DNA of 64,000 nucleotides from Astropecten irregularis. Its lineage: Eukaryota; Echinodermata; Asteroidea; Paxillosida; Astropectinidae. Positions 1-13,200 of the stretch are shown here, in pieces. The translations under genes were made by a program, and so were the position numbers. The stretch's first letter is position 1; each line of letters opens with the position of its first letter. Where the stretch lies: assembly GCA_963971285.1 (NCBI GenBank), contig OZ020249.1, forward strand, positions 2,852,001 to 2,916,000. The letters run 5' to 3'. The notes beneath the pieces were generated by a model. It did no database searches and was not told the origin of the DNA. It saw only the letters and a program-made list of their open reading frames with translations.

Positions 1-1233
1 ATGCCTGTAGTGACAGTCAGTAACATTTTCTGTTTTTTGTTGCTTTGGTTTTTTTGGCTACATTTTAATAACCACAATGCCAAAGCGACAAGAAGATGCA
101 ATTTGGCAGCATTTATGGGGTTTTTAAAGCAACATTTTATGATAGTAAGATGTTAATAAATCCGATTTTTTATTTTTTAAAATAAAAATCATGATTTTTA
201 TCAACCCTGTTACAAAATAATGTACATGCACTACATGTATCACAAATTCCATATTGAAAGTTACAATATGGTTTGCCAGATATGTTGCATAGAGCAATGT
301 ACTTTCAAAATTCAAAAGAAAGATTAATTGACCATTACCGGTCCTACTACAGTAGATGTCACACCAAATTAGACAACCAAGATTCCCATACTCAAGTGCT
401 GTACTTGAGTTCAAATGGAGGCAATATTGTCAATCAGGGAACCCTGTGCATGCTTAACCACAAATATATTACAGTACATTAACTGGTACTGTCCTGGGTA
501 ATAAGCCTGTCATTCTGGTAGTAGTAATCAATTATTTCTATATTCAAATATATTTTTCATCCTCCACTTCATTTTTGAACACTAAAGCCAAAAGTAGTAT
601 AACAATAAAGGTACAACTTAAAACCAGATTGGTGATACTATATTCATGTACATGTATATTACAAAATGGCCTTTACATCACCACATTGGTACCTGGGCAG
701 CTGCTTTAGAGTTCGCCTCATGGCCTCATTCATGATTGCATGTGATTTCCATTGAAATACATGTACATTGAATGGGGATACTGTCTGGAACAAGAGGTTC
801 AATGAACCTTTATTGTCCCCCAAAATTTGCTAATTGAGGTAGATTTACATGTACCCTCGAAATATTTGAGTTCTGAACACAGCTGCCTTGATACAGATTA
901 CACCCGCCTGGAATTGGGGATATTACATGTAAGTATGAGATCGACCAATGATGACAATATCTGAAAACGACTAACAGTGGGCATAAAAAATCTGAACCCT
1001 GAAAATCTCCTATAGATTTCTACACAGCCTTTGAGGGAAAACAAATCTTAAATCGCAAAACAAATCTGAAATTAGATAAAAATCTGAGAAAACTCATCCC
1101 TAGGATATAATCCAGTGGTATTCAACCATTGTGTGCCTGCATTGTTTATGCAAAACTCCCTGCACACATGGCTCGGCCAGATGACCTCTATTTGACTAGT
1201 GACTGATAATGAAAGGGTTAATGAGAAATCTAA
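1..1233. other. 3' flank of UTP14, no gene seen
   Basis: AT-rich. Open frames are short and without recognisable domains. On the minus strand an AATAAA at about 812 could be the UTP14 polyadenylation signal. No clear repeat is visible. Confidence 0.5.
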
Positions 1234-4200
1234 TCATTTTTTCCTTTTAACCTGCTGTTTCTCTCTATTGAATGGAAGATCAACTTTAGGCTGCTTCTCA
1301 GATGATCTCTTGTCAGTCTTTCTCTTTCTAGACTTCTTGAATGCTTCTGCTGCAGTGATTGGTTCAATGATTGCTCCTAGCTTAGTAGTGACTCTTGGAA
1401 TAGTGAGTTGCTTAACTGTTGATGGAGTGTTCCATGTACTGCCTATTGGTGCTCTGATACTATGCTGATATTGTTCAGATGTCCTGTAGGGGAATGGTAA
1501 CTGGTTCACCTACAATAATAACAAGACAAAGAGTTGATTACAATGCAGACAATGTGTAGCATGTGTAAATGACCACAACAAGGTTCAAGGTTCAAATCTT
1601 GAAACTCAGTGGCAAATATGACCCTCAATCAATAACAAGATGCATTATATGCATTTCATGCTTACATGCATACTACACATTTGTATATGTGCAAATGTAT
1701 GAAACCAGGACTATGCTTAGTATTGCTATAGAATGCTTTAGCTTCTACAAAGTACATCAATGCGCTGAATGTTTCCAATTTGATGACTATACTGATAAAA
1801 AAGCAGCATCCTCATTGAGTGATCCCCAATGTACCCATTCTCAGGTTGCTGCATTGCTAATGCTGCGTGTATCTCAAATGATCCTTGAAATATAGCAGTT
1901 TCATGGTTTCTGACTGCCAGACGAACAAAGATAATTGACAAGGAAGTCGCTGGTTCGAATCTTGCTCCAGTCAATTTTTCTTTGTTCACTTTTCAATGAC
2001 TTAAAATGAAATATCATCAAAGGAAACAGCCTGGACTGATTTGAAGTCATTGAATAATTGACTAGAGCAGGATTCAAACCAGCGACCTCTGAAATACCGT
2101 ACTGGTGCTCTACCAACTGTGCTATCAAGCCCTAATGCAAAGAGTCTTTGTTTGCTTACCAGTTAGAAGCCATAAAATATCAATCACTTCTAGAAAAATT
2201 CGGAAACTTTCAGAAGAAACCTTGCATTTGTAATTTACACAAACGTCAGTGCCTAGTTCTATTGCAATGAATCTTGAATAGTCAGACTTTCCAATAAACA
2301 TATATTTTCACAAATATTAAAGATTTTGGTAGCGAGATAGATAATATGCAAATAAGGCTTGCCCTTCACCGACGTGGATGAGCACTGGATACTCAGTGCT
2401 TGTGAGTGCACATGAAAAAATCATGTGCTGGCTCAGAAGGGATTCGAACTCACGACCTCCTGCTTACTAGTGCAGATGCCTTACCTACTAGGCCACCGAG
2501 CTAGCTGGGGTCAGAGGGGTGAATCAAATCTAATATCGCGGCAGGTGTCGCAGTAAATCATTAATATTAAATGATTTTTGTCTGGAAATAGATAATATGC
2601 AAATTAGGCTTGCCCTTCACTGACATGATTTAACACTGCATACTCAGAGCTTGTTGAGTGCACATGAAAACCCACATGAGCCAGCGCATGATTTTGCAGT
2701 CAACAAGCACCGAGTATGCCGTGCTCATCCACGTCGGTGAAGGACAAGCCTAATTTGCACAGCATAAATTTGTGTCATCTTGCAAAACAATGTAATATGT
2801 ATGCTACTAAAGCAGATGACAGATGTTTTATTTAGGTTATTGGGAATACATTACATGTAGCCCTATAGACAATGCATAGCATACATTGGAATGTTGATAG
2901 AATCAATTTACCTGATGTACAGCTATTTTCTTGTCTCTTTTCTCATTGATGAGTACATGCTGTAAATTCTCATCACGTCGAGGTTTGGCCGGCTTTGCCT
3001 TTATTATGAACCTGTAATAAAATGCAAAAGATTGATTATCTGTCGTCTATCCAGCCAAGAGGTTTGACACTGAGTATGAATGACTGCTGTAACTTCTACT
3101 ATCAAAGGTGGAAAATGTGGACATCATCCAATATGGCCACTGACACTTTTCAACAAACTGTACAGTGCACATAATTATTGTCACATAAAGGTCTATGGGG
3201 GGTTTACAAAACGGAGGCTTAGGCTCAGGCTTAGGCTCAGGCTCCATCTCTGTCATCCATATGCTGAAAATATAGGTTGTGGTTTCCCATTGAAGCTGAA
3301 GCTCTTTTTTCCTTTTTCAAACCAGAGAATCTACTTCCGAACCACTGCCAAAAGCCTCTATTTTGATACCCGTTATTTTGGAATGGGTTCTTGACAATGG
3401 AGACGGAGCCTGAGCCTCCGTTTCATAAACACCCTAAGTTAAGGTCAATAATGATTTCTTGTATCCCATAATCTGGTCCTATGACCACTGGTTCATATAC
3501 CACGTATGCTAATGCAATGGCACAGATTTTATCTGCTGAACTTTTTGGACAGGGTTTTGGCAACGCCAGGGGCTTTGGAATTCATCGTAACTTACTATGA
3601 ATTGGAGGACTTATAATGCATTACAGGCCTACATAAAATACGATGGGTTATCCTTTGAAACCTCAGTTATGATCACTCGTAGGGCTTTGTGAAATCAAAA
3701 CCAGGACTGACATCTCACCAGCAGATGAGAGTTAGAGTAAGAAAGTGCCATGATCATTTGACGGCATGCACAGTTGCAAATATGCAATAGGTAGTCATTC
3801 AAACAATTAATTATTGGAAATTCAAAGAGTAATTATATAAAGCCACGTTTGATTTACTGGTTCAAACAATTAATTTGTAAATATTCATTTGAGTCTGTGT
3901 AAAAAACACAAACTGAACGCCTTTTCCTTATTTCAACTAGCTAGTCTTGGTTCACGATGTTGTTGTTGTGGATACTCGAAAGTATGGCCGATTACCGGCA
4001 CTGGCAACACACATACATGTACAGGTGATCCATACGCACATACGTATGGACCTGTCTGTAACAACGTCTAGGGAATCCTGTAAAATCTCCCCTCCAAAAT
4101 AGGGGGAAACCATAGAGCTATATTACATTTACTAGAGCGCTAGCTCCGTGTAAAAAGTGATGCCTGCTGGGCGCATCCATGTTTGTGCACAAACCTATTG

Positions 4201-7200
4201 AAAACACAAAATTGTGTACGTTTTTTTGTATGTTCATTTGCATATCTGCGTTGTGTTATATACAGGTGCGTTATCGAAGCCAAATAGGCCCCAAATCCTC
4301 CGGTAAATGCGTGTTTCATTTAGCGCCGTGCGCACACACACTCTGCACTTCACGTCACGCAATGATTGCATGCGTCATCAATATGCGCTACCGGTATCGT
4401 TCGCGCATACTTGCGTGTTGCAGAGTACACTCTTTGAAAGCCATTCCGGTCAAAGTTTTCTTGTTCCACAGACACGCACTCAATTTAAAAATGACTGCGC
4501 CCAGGACGGCTTCAAAGCGCCTTTGCGCGGAGGACGCGGAGCTTTATGGGGGAAACACACTGCACATATGCGTTCCTTTTGAAGTCAGGCACAGTCAATG
4601 AATACACACGCACATGGGCGAGTGTGTGCAGGCCAGTGCAGGTTATCATACATATTCAACAGTGTGTCATGGAGACGACATAACGCGCTACATAACGAGG
4701 TGCGCACGCAACTCACAGCCTTTACAGGATTCCCAAAATGTTTTTACAGAGAAGTCTTTACGTACATGTAAGTGCGTGCCGGTCAGTAAGGGGTATCAGT
4801 TCGTACATTCAAGTAATAACAACGTTGTGAATCAAGACTATAATACAACAGGAAGGAAGTCTCACTTTGTAAAATCTTCCCATTGTTTAGAAGACAATGA
4901 CAATAACAATAAGTGTACCTGTTTGATTTCTCCTTGGATGGTTTGACGCCTGCTCCACCCCATTGTCCCCAGCCAGGTAAGGTCAAATCAATGTCCTTTG
5001 GTTTGTCTCGATCAATTTGTTCCTGTTTCTCCTCTTGGAAAACTCCAACAATGTCATCTTCAGCAAAGGCTTCCTGAATATTCATCATGTGTGCTTCATG
5101 TTCTACTTCATCTTCATTCACAACAAGCTCAGGAACTGCAGACTGAACATTTGTTGCTTTTTTGGTTAACATTTTGTGCAAATTGATACTGGACTGATTT
5201 CCTTGTTCACTACCCACAGCATTTTCCTGAGACCTGCCAGAAGGGACTGATGAATGATGCGGCTTGTTGGGAGTAGAATCTGTATCTTTGTTCATCTCAC
5301 TGCTTCTATCATTGGTAGAGGTCTCATTAATTATAGCCTCATCTTGATGTAGCTCATCTGCATCCACTTGCTTCTGACTGTTGCCCTTATCTTCAAACAG
5401 CTCATCAATAATGTCATCAGAATTTGCATCACTATCACTGTCTGAGGACTCATGTGGAACTTGATTAGAAACAGGCTTTAAAGACGTGATGTTTGACTGA
5501 TCATTGGCTTCTTGATGTTTGGCTGGAGTGATTCCTGTAAACCATGGATTATTGACATCACTTAGTGATACTACAGGTGTAGAATGTCCATCACCTCCAT
5601 CCATATCACTAGGTTGCTTGCCATTCTCCATCTCATCAATCTCATTTACTTCTGCTATTTTCTTAGTAAGTTCATGGCTTTTTTGCAGCTGCTCAGACAA
5701 CAAGTTGCGTGCCTGTCATGTGAAATGAAGAGAAAAGATATAAATTATATTGTCACTCACTAAATAGTCACATTATATAGCCACTCACTATATAGTCACA
5801 TTATATTGTCACTCACTAAATAGTCCCATTATATAGTCACTCACTATATAGTCACATTATATAGCCACTCACTATATAGTCACATTATATTGTCACTCAC
5901 TAAATAGTCCCATTATATAGTCACTCACTATATAGTCACATTTTATTGTCACTCACTAAATAGTCCCATTATATAGTCACTCACTATATAGTCACATTAT
6001 ATAGCCACTCACTATATAGTCACATTATATAGTCACTCACTATATAGTCACATTATATAGTCACTCACTATATAGTCACATTATATTGTCACTCACTAAA
6101 TAGTCCCATTATATAGTCACTCACTATATAGTCACATTATATTGTCACTCACTATATAGTCACATTATATTGTCACTCACTATATAGTCACATTATATTG
6201 TCACTCACTAAATAGTCACATTATATTGTCACTCACTATATAGTCACATTATATTGTCACTCACTATATAGTCACATTATATTGTCACTCACTATATAGT
6301 CACATTATATTGTCACTCACTATATAGTCACATTATATTGTCACTCACTGCAATTTATATTGTGTAAGAAGGGAGATGGCCTGCTTACGTTCATTGAATC
6401 TCAGGGATCTAATGCTAGAAATCATGACGGATGAATATTCCATATTTTGATGATCCCTCTTCTCAATAAACAAATGAGAGTAAAAGGATTTCTGGAATAA
6501 ATGATATCATGGTATTTCCCCTAAAGTGGCCATATTACACCACATTTTATTGAAAACATGCAAAACACTAGGAAGCTTGTTCAGAACTCTTCCTAGAATT
6601 ATTTGCATCAAAGCTGTACTACAAATATCATCATGAACTCCAATATGGTCGACAATGGCGGTCTGTAGTATTAGAGTTCTTAGGAATACCATATGTCCTC
6701 AATGTTCAACTGTCCATTAATGTACAAGTATCAATCACTATCACAATGTGAATATCATACAGTATTCAGCAGCAGATAGCTCTAAAATAAAAATTTTGAA
6801 CACAGCAATGTTCCTCATCAATTGAAATATAAACACTGAAGTAAAAGCAGTTTAATACTCACATTCATATCATACTTTCCAAAGCGCATCATTCCTTTAG
6901 CCCATTTGCCTGTGTTCCGGTGCTTGAGAGTGACACGTTCCTTGTTATAGAAAAGAATAAATAATATAGAACATTGAATATAGAACATTTAAACAATCTG
7001 ATACTAGGACTTATTGAAGAAATAGACATTTATTAAACATATAACAACTGTAGCTTATAAATCTCCACAATGAACCACTATATTGGCCATTTAGTGTGAA
7101 GTAAATGTGCTTAAATACACTCATACCACTTTGTCTGACATAATTACACCTTACGTAAAGCAAATTCCAAAGCTAAATAAACCAAGATGACTGAACAAAG

Positions 7201-10200
7201 GCAGGAGGAAGATATATAGTAATGAAGGATAACATTTTATCCCCGGGTGGTAAAAGCCATTCCTGCACCTTACTTTTATCAATATTCCACCAAGATATAA
7301 ATAAGGTAGAAATTAGGGCTGTGCATTCATGGGTGATTTTGGAACCGAGTACCCGTTGCCCAAACCCGTTACCGTACGCGGTAGGATTTTTGGTCGGTAC
7401 ATGTACATCGCGGCCGGGCTGCGTTGCATTCTCCGGTACCGTAGATCAAGGCCGGGCTGTGTAGATTGGTGGCTCGCTGCCAGCTTCAGTACAGATTTGC
7501 GGTGAGAAATCTGCTTTTGACATTGCATAAAACTACAAATTTTGCAGGTCAGTGATGTATTATATGAAAAAGGGCATGGTTCTTATTTTTTCAAGGGTAC
7601 TACAATAAAAAAAATGGAGCCGGGTACTCAATGGTTTCGGCCGGGTTTCGAGTACCCGGGTAGAATGCACAGCCCTAGTACAGTAGGGTACTAGTAGAAA
7701 TACAACCAAGACTTGATTTACCTTTGCTCTTGCTTTGTCCAATGTGAGTATGATATCCTCTGCATCTCCTGGATTGGCTTCAATCTTATCTTTTAACTTC
7801 TCAGCTTCGTCTTTCCTTTTGCTTTTACGTTGAATACGGTGATACCTTTCAAAATAAGTAAAAACAAAATGTAACATTTTTTTTCTTCAAATCTGCTTCA
7901 ATGAATGTCTTCAATGGCAACCTACAAAGCAGTCACACAAACAAACTTTCCTGAACAGTGTAGCATCATCCATGGATAGACTGGGTAATAAACAAGGAAG
8001 GATATTTGGATTTGGTTAATATAGGGGAAACAAAGGAACAATTTGAGGGAAAAAATGGTCTTTACGTGTATGTAATGTGTCTACATAAAACAGCAAAGCT
8101 GCCATGACTTACTCATGCAATCATTTATGAGGTATAGTAAAACAAATATCACATTGTTTACTTCAGGTGGACAGTCGATTCTAGCTTCCCTCGGTGTTGG
8201 AAGTTGACAAAATAGTTCCCTCGGTTTCGCCTTGGGAACTATAGTTTGTCAAACTTCCAACACCTCGGGAACTAGAACTGACTGTCCACCCACAAACCAT
8301 GTGATACTTGTATACTATTAACCATGGGATGTAGGTTCAAATCCCACTCCAGTTAATATTTTGCCACCGTTACTATTGGCTATGGAATGCACAAATAGAT
8401 TCATAGAATAGATTCAAGAATAAAGGGATGATTTATTCAAGAGGTGGATTAATACCAGAGACAGATTATAATCTCTATAATTGATAAGCAATTGGATTTT
8501 ATTAATCCAAGATATTTAGGCATTTCAATCTTACATTTTGCTCTTGATTTTCTTCTTTCTGTGACACTTGGCTTCATAGTATGACAAGAGGGCCCTTGTT
8601 TTCTGCAATTCTGCCCGTCGTTCTTGAGCCTAAACAATGAAAATACATATTCATCAAATTAAATAATTGATACATGAATTCAGATGGAGGCCAAATCCTA
8701 CATCAAAGCAGTTAGGCCTCTGACATGTCTGAACTCTGGGTCAATTGTTGCTGAATTACGTTTTCAAAGAACAAACAAACAAACAAAACAACCAAACAAC
8801 AACAAAGGAAACCAGAAGGAAAAAGAGAAGTAGAATATTCCATGCTCTGACAATATCAATTGCCGTCATTTGAGGGTACGGCGGGAAGCTGTCAGGCTGA
8901 ACCATTACAGCACTCCAAAACAGCCCTACATACCTCCAGATATTGAACTAATAAAACAACTCTAGTAAATTATTCAAGCTTATCTGGGCATGTTATTATT
9001 TTAGCCAATACACTTTCTGTTTGGCCTTCTTGGTTTTATTTAGCTGCTTGTCCAAATCTCTGAAAAAGCCTTCAATAAAGATCCTGCTATGATCAAAATG
9101 CATCAGGCCCTCCCAACACCGAGCAAAAAAGAGCCTACTTCACTATTTGTTTGCTTTGTAAATGAAATTCATATTTCATCCCATGTAGTACCATCATATT
9201 TGATACTTGTGAAGTTCAATGGGCCATCTCTACTTTCGAGCCTTGTGTTATGTCTTATATTGTTTCATCGGAATACCTGAATAGAGAAAATGAAAACGGA
9301 ATCCGAACACATCAGACGGCATTCAATATCCAGAAATAAATAAAATAAAATTATCGGTTGTCTGTTAATTTGTTTACAAGCACAGAATCTCATACATATT
9401 TTAACCTCTAAACTAACCTCTTCCAGACTCATTGATTGTAGTGCTTCTTCTTCTGCAAGTGTCAGTGCTTTGTCAGGTCTCTCTGTATGCTTACTTCCAT
9501 GAAGTAATTTGTAAACCTCCTGTTCTAAAGGTGTACTCGGCTAAAAACAAAAATTGCAATGTGGGTCTGTCCACACTAATGGTACCTTTTGTGTACAAAA
9601 GATAACTTTTGGGGTGTAACATGGGAAGTGGATTTAAGATCAGGTTTTTTGCTAATTTTTGTTTCCTAAATATTCCTGTAGTCATTCGTGGTTGTACTGA
9701 AAATAAATAGGCTGATTCGCTGGATATGTAGGAAATTACAAGGTCATCTTGAAGATGAAATGAACGATTATGTTCATAACATGGACAGACATTCTTGTGT
9801 TATATAAGTATTTTTCTTGTTATAATTAATGCAGACTTGTTCCATATATATTACTTGTCCAATGTTAACTTGTCATCACTCAAAATTAAAGCAACCTATT
9901 TCATATTTAAGAAATTAGGATGCGTCTTAAACAATGTTTGTAACATGGACAGAAATTTTGTGACAAATTTCTGTCCATGTTACAAACATAATATCTTGAA
10001 GGTGTAGACCCTCCAGTTGCTAAAATACCAATGGTTATATACTATGATTGGCCAGTGGCAATCCCTCAATGGATAGCTCTGCTGTAGAAACAAAACTAGG
10101 GATAATTAATTCATTTCACTACTAATTCCCATCACTTTATGATGAAATGTCTGTCCATGTTACAAACATAATATCTTGAAGATGATCCCCTGTAATATCT

Positions 10201-13200
10201 CCAATACTAAGGAATTTATCAAGCTTTTTGGCTGGCCAAGTTCTTACAAGAATGTGGGATGTAGTGAAAGAGAAAACATGGCAAATTACTTGATGTATCA
10301 ACTTATGTCCCTGGTTCCCTCTAAATGTCACACTAAAAGTCCCCATTAGTGTGGACAGACCCATATACAAATTGTTTATTGATAATACTACGCAGTCGAG
10401 GAATGAAACATGTGAATAACATTAAATATTCACAGAGATTAGCAGGGCCTGGTTACAAAATCTTTTTCCAGATTGTGCATACTGGAAAAAAAGGTCCCCA
10501 TAGATATTGTTGAATTGAGTGCAATGCAGAAAGTGTACAGATACAAGGTATTAGTGACAGTCATAATAAATAACAGGTACATTAATCCAGTTTAGAGATC
10601 ATACCTTAAATTTGTTGACAAACTGCTCTGTTGTCTGGAGACCAATGACAGGCTGGTTGAGGGGAAATGATAGATGTTCCTTCTTCCTGTTTGTTTGTAC
10701 CACTTGATCCCATTTAGATATCTCTTTGGAAGTTGCTTCATAAGCAACAGAACGACGCACCTTTAAAACAATGTAATTTCAATATTCAACAATGACAAAG
10801 AAATGGCTTCACAAATTGGCAAAGAAAGAAACAGAGTTCCATCAATCTATTCTAATGATCTAATGATAATGAAATGCTTCTCTAGTACTATTTTGCAATA
10901 ATGTTTATGTACCAACTGTAAAGCAAGAAATTTAACAAATTAAACATATGTAGTTGGATAACAAGTCGTTTAGGCACTCCACGGTCGATGTTTGTGCAAA
11001 CAATTTCTGAACTATTTTATGGCTAACATGTATCTGTGCCATAATGGCTGTATTCCATGATGTGCCCTGTCATGGGCGGAAATCCCTCCTCGATCATGGG
11101 GGGGACGTGTCCCCCCGAGATTTCTGCCCATGTGCCCTGTGCCTTCATTGAACCTTTACCAATAGCTGTCCAACCACTTTTGTGTAATGTTGTTGGGGTT
11201 TCAAACATGATAGCAAGATGGCCGACATGAAACCAGCCTGAACCATTTATGAAATAAATGAATGGCAATGGGAGACTTTGGAGAACAAGTCTTCAAGTCA
11301 ACAGCGCACGCACAAGCAAAACAACGCACGCATGCTCACAATTGTGCGTGCGCTGTTGACTAAAACCGGTTCTCCAAAGTCTCCAATTGTCATATCCTGC
11401 ATGTACAGTTTAATACAGACTTGACTACAAACACTGAGATAACTGAATATCAGGCAGTGATTGCTAATCAATCATGGACATATGGTTTCACTATCTGAGA
11501 TTCACTTACAATAATCATCTAAAATACTGTAATTAGTCATAGCAATAAGAACATGCATATAATGGCTGAAGAACAATCTACGATTCAATAATGAAATAAC
11601 CACCCTAGTGCCTACCAATATACTGAATATACCTTATCTGCTTCATGTTTATGCAGTGGTGTGTCAAGGACTTTCTCATTTCGCTGGACATTACTCAGCT
11701 GTTTCTTGAGTTCTGAGTGTCTAGGAGTATTACTAAGAGAACCAATCAACTCATGCATCTTCACATCTCGACTTCCACCTGAAAAGACAAAACAAATCAC
11801 ATTCAACATTGATCATATATTGTATACAAAACCACCAGTCAAATATTTCTAATGGTAAAAAGACATCTACAAATGTCAATTATTACAATTCCAGGGGTCA
11901 ATTTCACAAAGCCCTACTATAGATCTAACTCAAGTAACAAAGGAGAAGCCATCGTATACTACATACATGTAGGGCTGCAATACATCACATTAAGACCTAC
12001 TATTGACAGATCAATGAGTTTGGTGAAATCATCCCCTGGTCTTCTCACCATTTACGGTACAGTCACTAGCGCTGGATCTTAAAAGGGGCTTTATTCAAGG
12101 TCAAAATAACGACTTTAGTAGGTATTCTAAGGAAAAAAACACTCTTTCAAAAATGATATTATATTACCGTACATTTTTTCAATGTGAACATTTACATTAT
12201 TTGGGTAAACATCACAAAAAAATTGCCTTTCCTTTTGAGATGCAGAAAAAGTTTTCAAGAACATACAAGTGACATCATTATCATGTGCACTGACCCCGGC
12301 TACTTCAGTTAGGAAGCCTCAGGCCTCAGTGGCTAACATCGACACTATGTAGGCCTACATGTCTGTGCACCTGGTACTGTACATGTACACACATTCTCAT
12401 CTTTGTCTTTGATAAAGATTGTTGAGATTATAATGTTAGTACCCCCTTACATTAGAAATATAATCATTTGATGACTTTGTATTACTTACCATCTCCACTA
12501 AGGAAATTGAACTCTGACACCTCTCCACTTGCTTCTGACCTTTCCTTCATTTTGGACCTAAACAGAACAATTCAAGTAAGTAGGAAGAAGAAGTGGTTGA
12601 GAAATGAAGATATGGGAATGATAACATGATTGAATACAACCTCACGTATGAGTGGTACCCACTGCTCATGGTTCATGCCAGGGTTATAGGTGGACATTAT
12701 TTATGTCAGTCCAAGATGAATGAAGAGTGTACACAATGCAGAGCTGTTTTGTAATGATGCAAAATTATGGCAACCAAGGCAAATAGTTCTCAATCAAAAT
12801 GCTGATTACATCAAATCCTTCAAGGTACTATCATACTTTGGCTTTTTATCAAAGAAATACTGTTTCATGGGTGAAAATATCAAGGCAGATACAGTAACAT
12901 GCAGTCCCATACAGTGCCCACTTTTTGAGAAAACAGTGAAAAACAGCCACAGTATTTCTTAAGTCTTTTCTCTTTTAATTTTGATCTTAAAAAAAATCAA
13001 AAATAATGTTGGTCACTGGCTTTACCCTTTTCTGAATAAAAACAGCATTTCAGGCAGAAAAAAATTAACGGTATGTTTCTACCATCACCATCTTTATACC
13101 CTGTAAGTAATAGATAAATCTGTGAAGATTTCTGTTTCAGTATGCTATGATAGTACCTTTAAGTGAGAAAAACCCAGACTACCTTTTCTTTTTGTCCAGA

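Noticed and set aside
4179-4601. 140-codon plus-strand frame
   Set aside because: Lies in a MITE-like repeat; the copy at 26914 does not keep the frame.
5748-6352. CRISPR-like array
   Set aside because: Units are contiguous without unique spacers and the genome is eukaryotic; it is a minisatellite.
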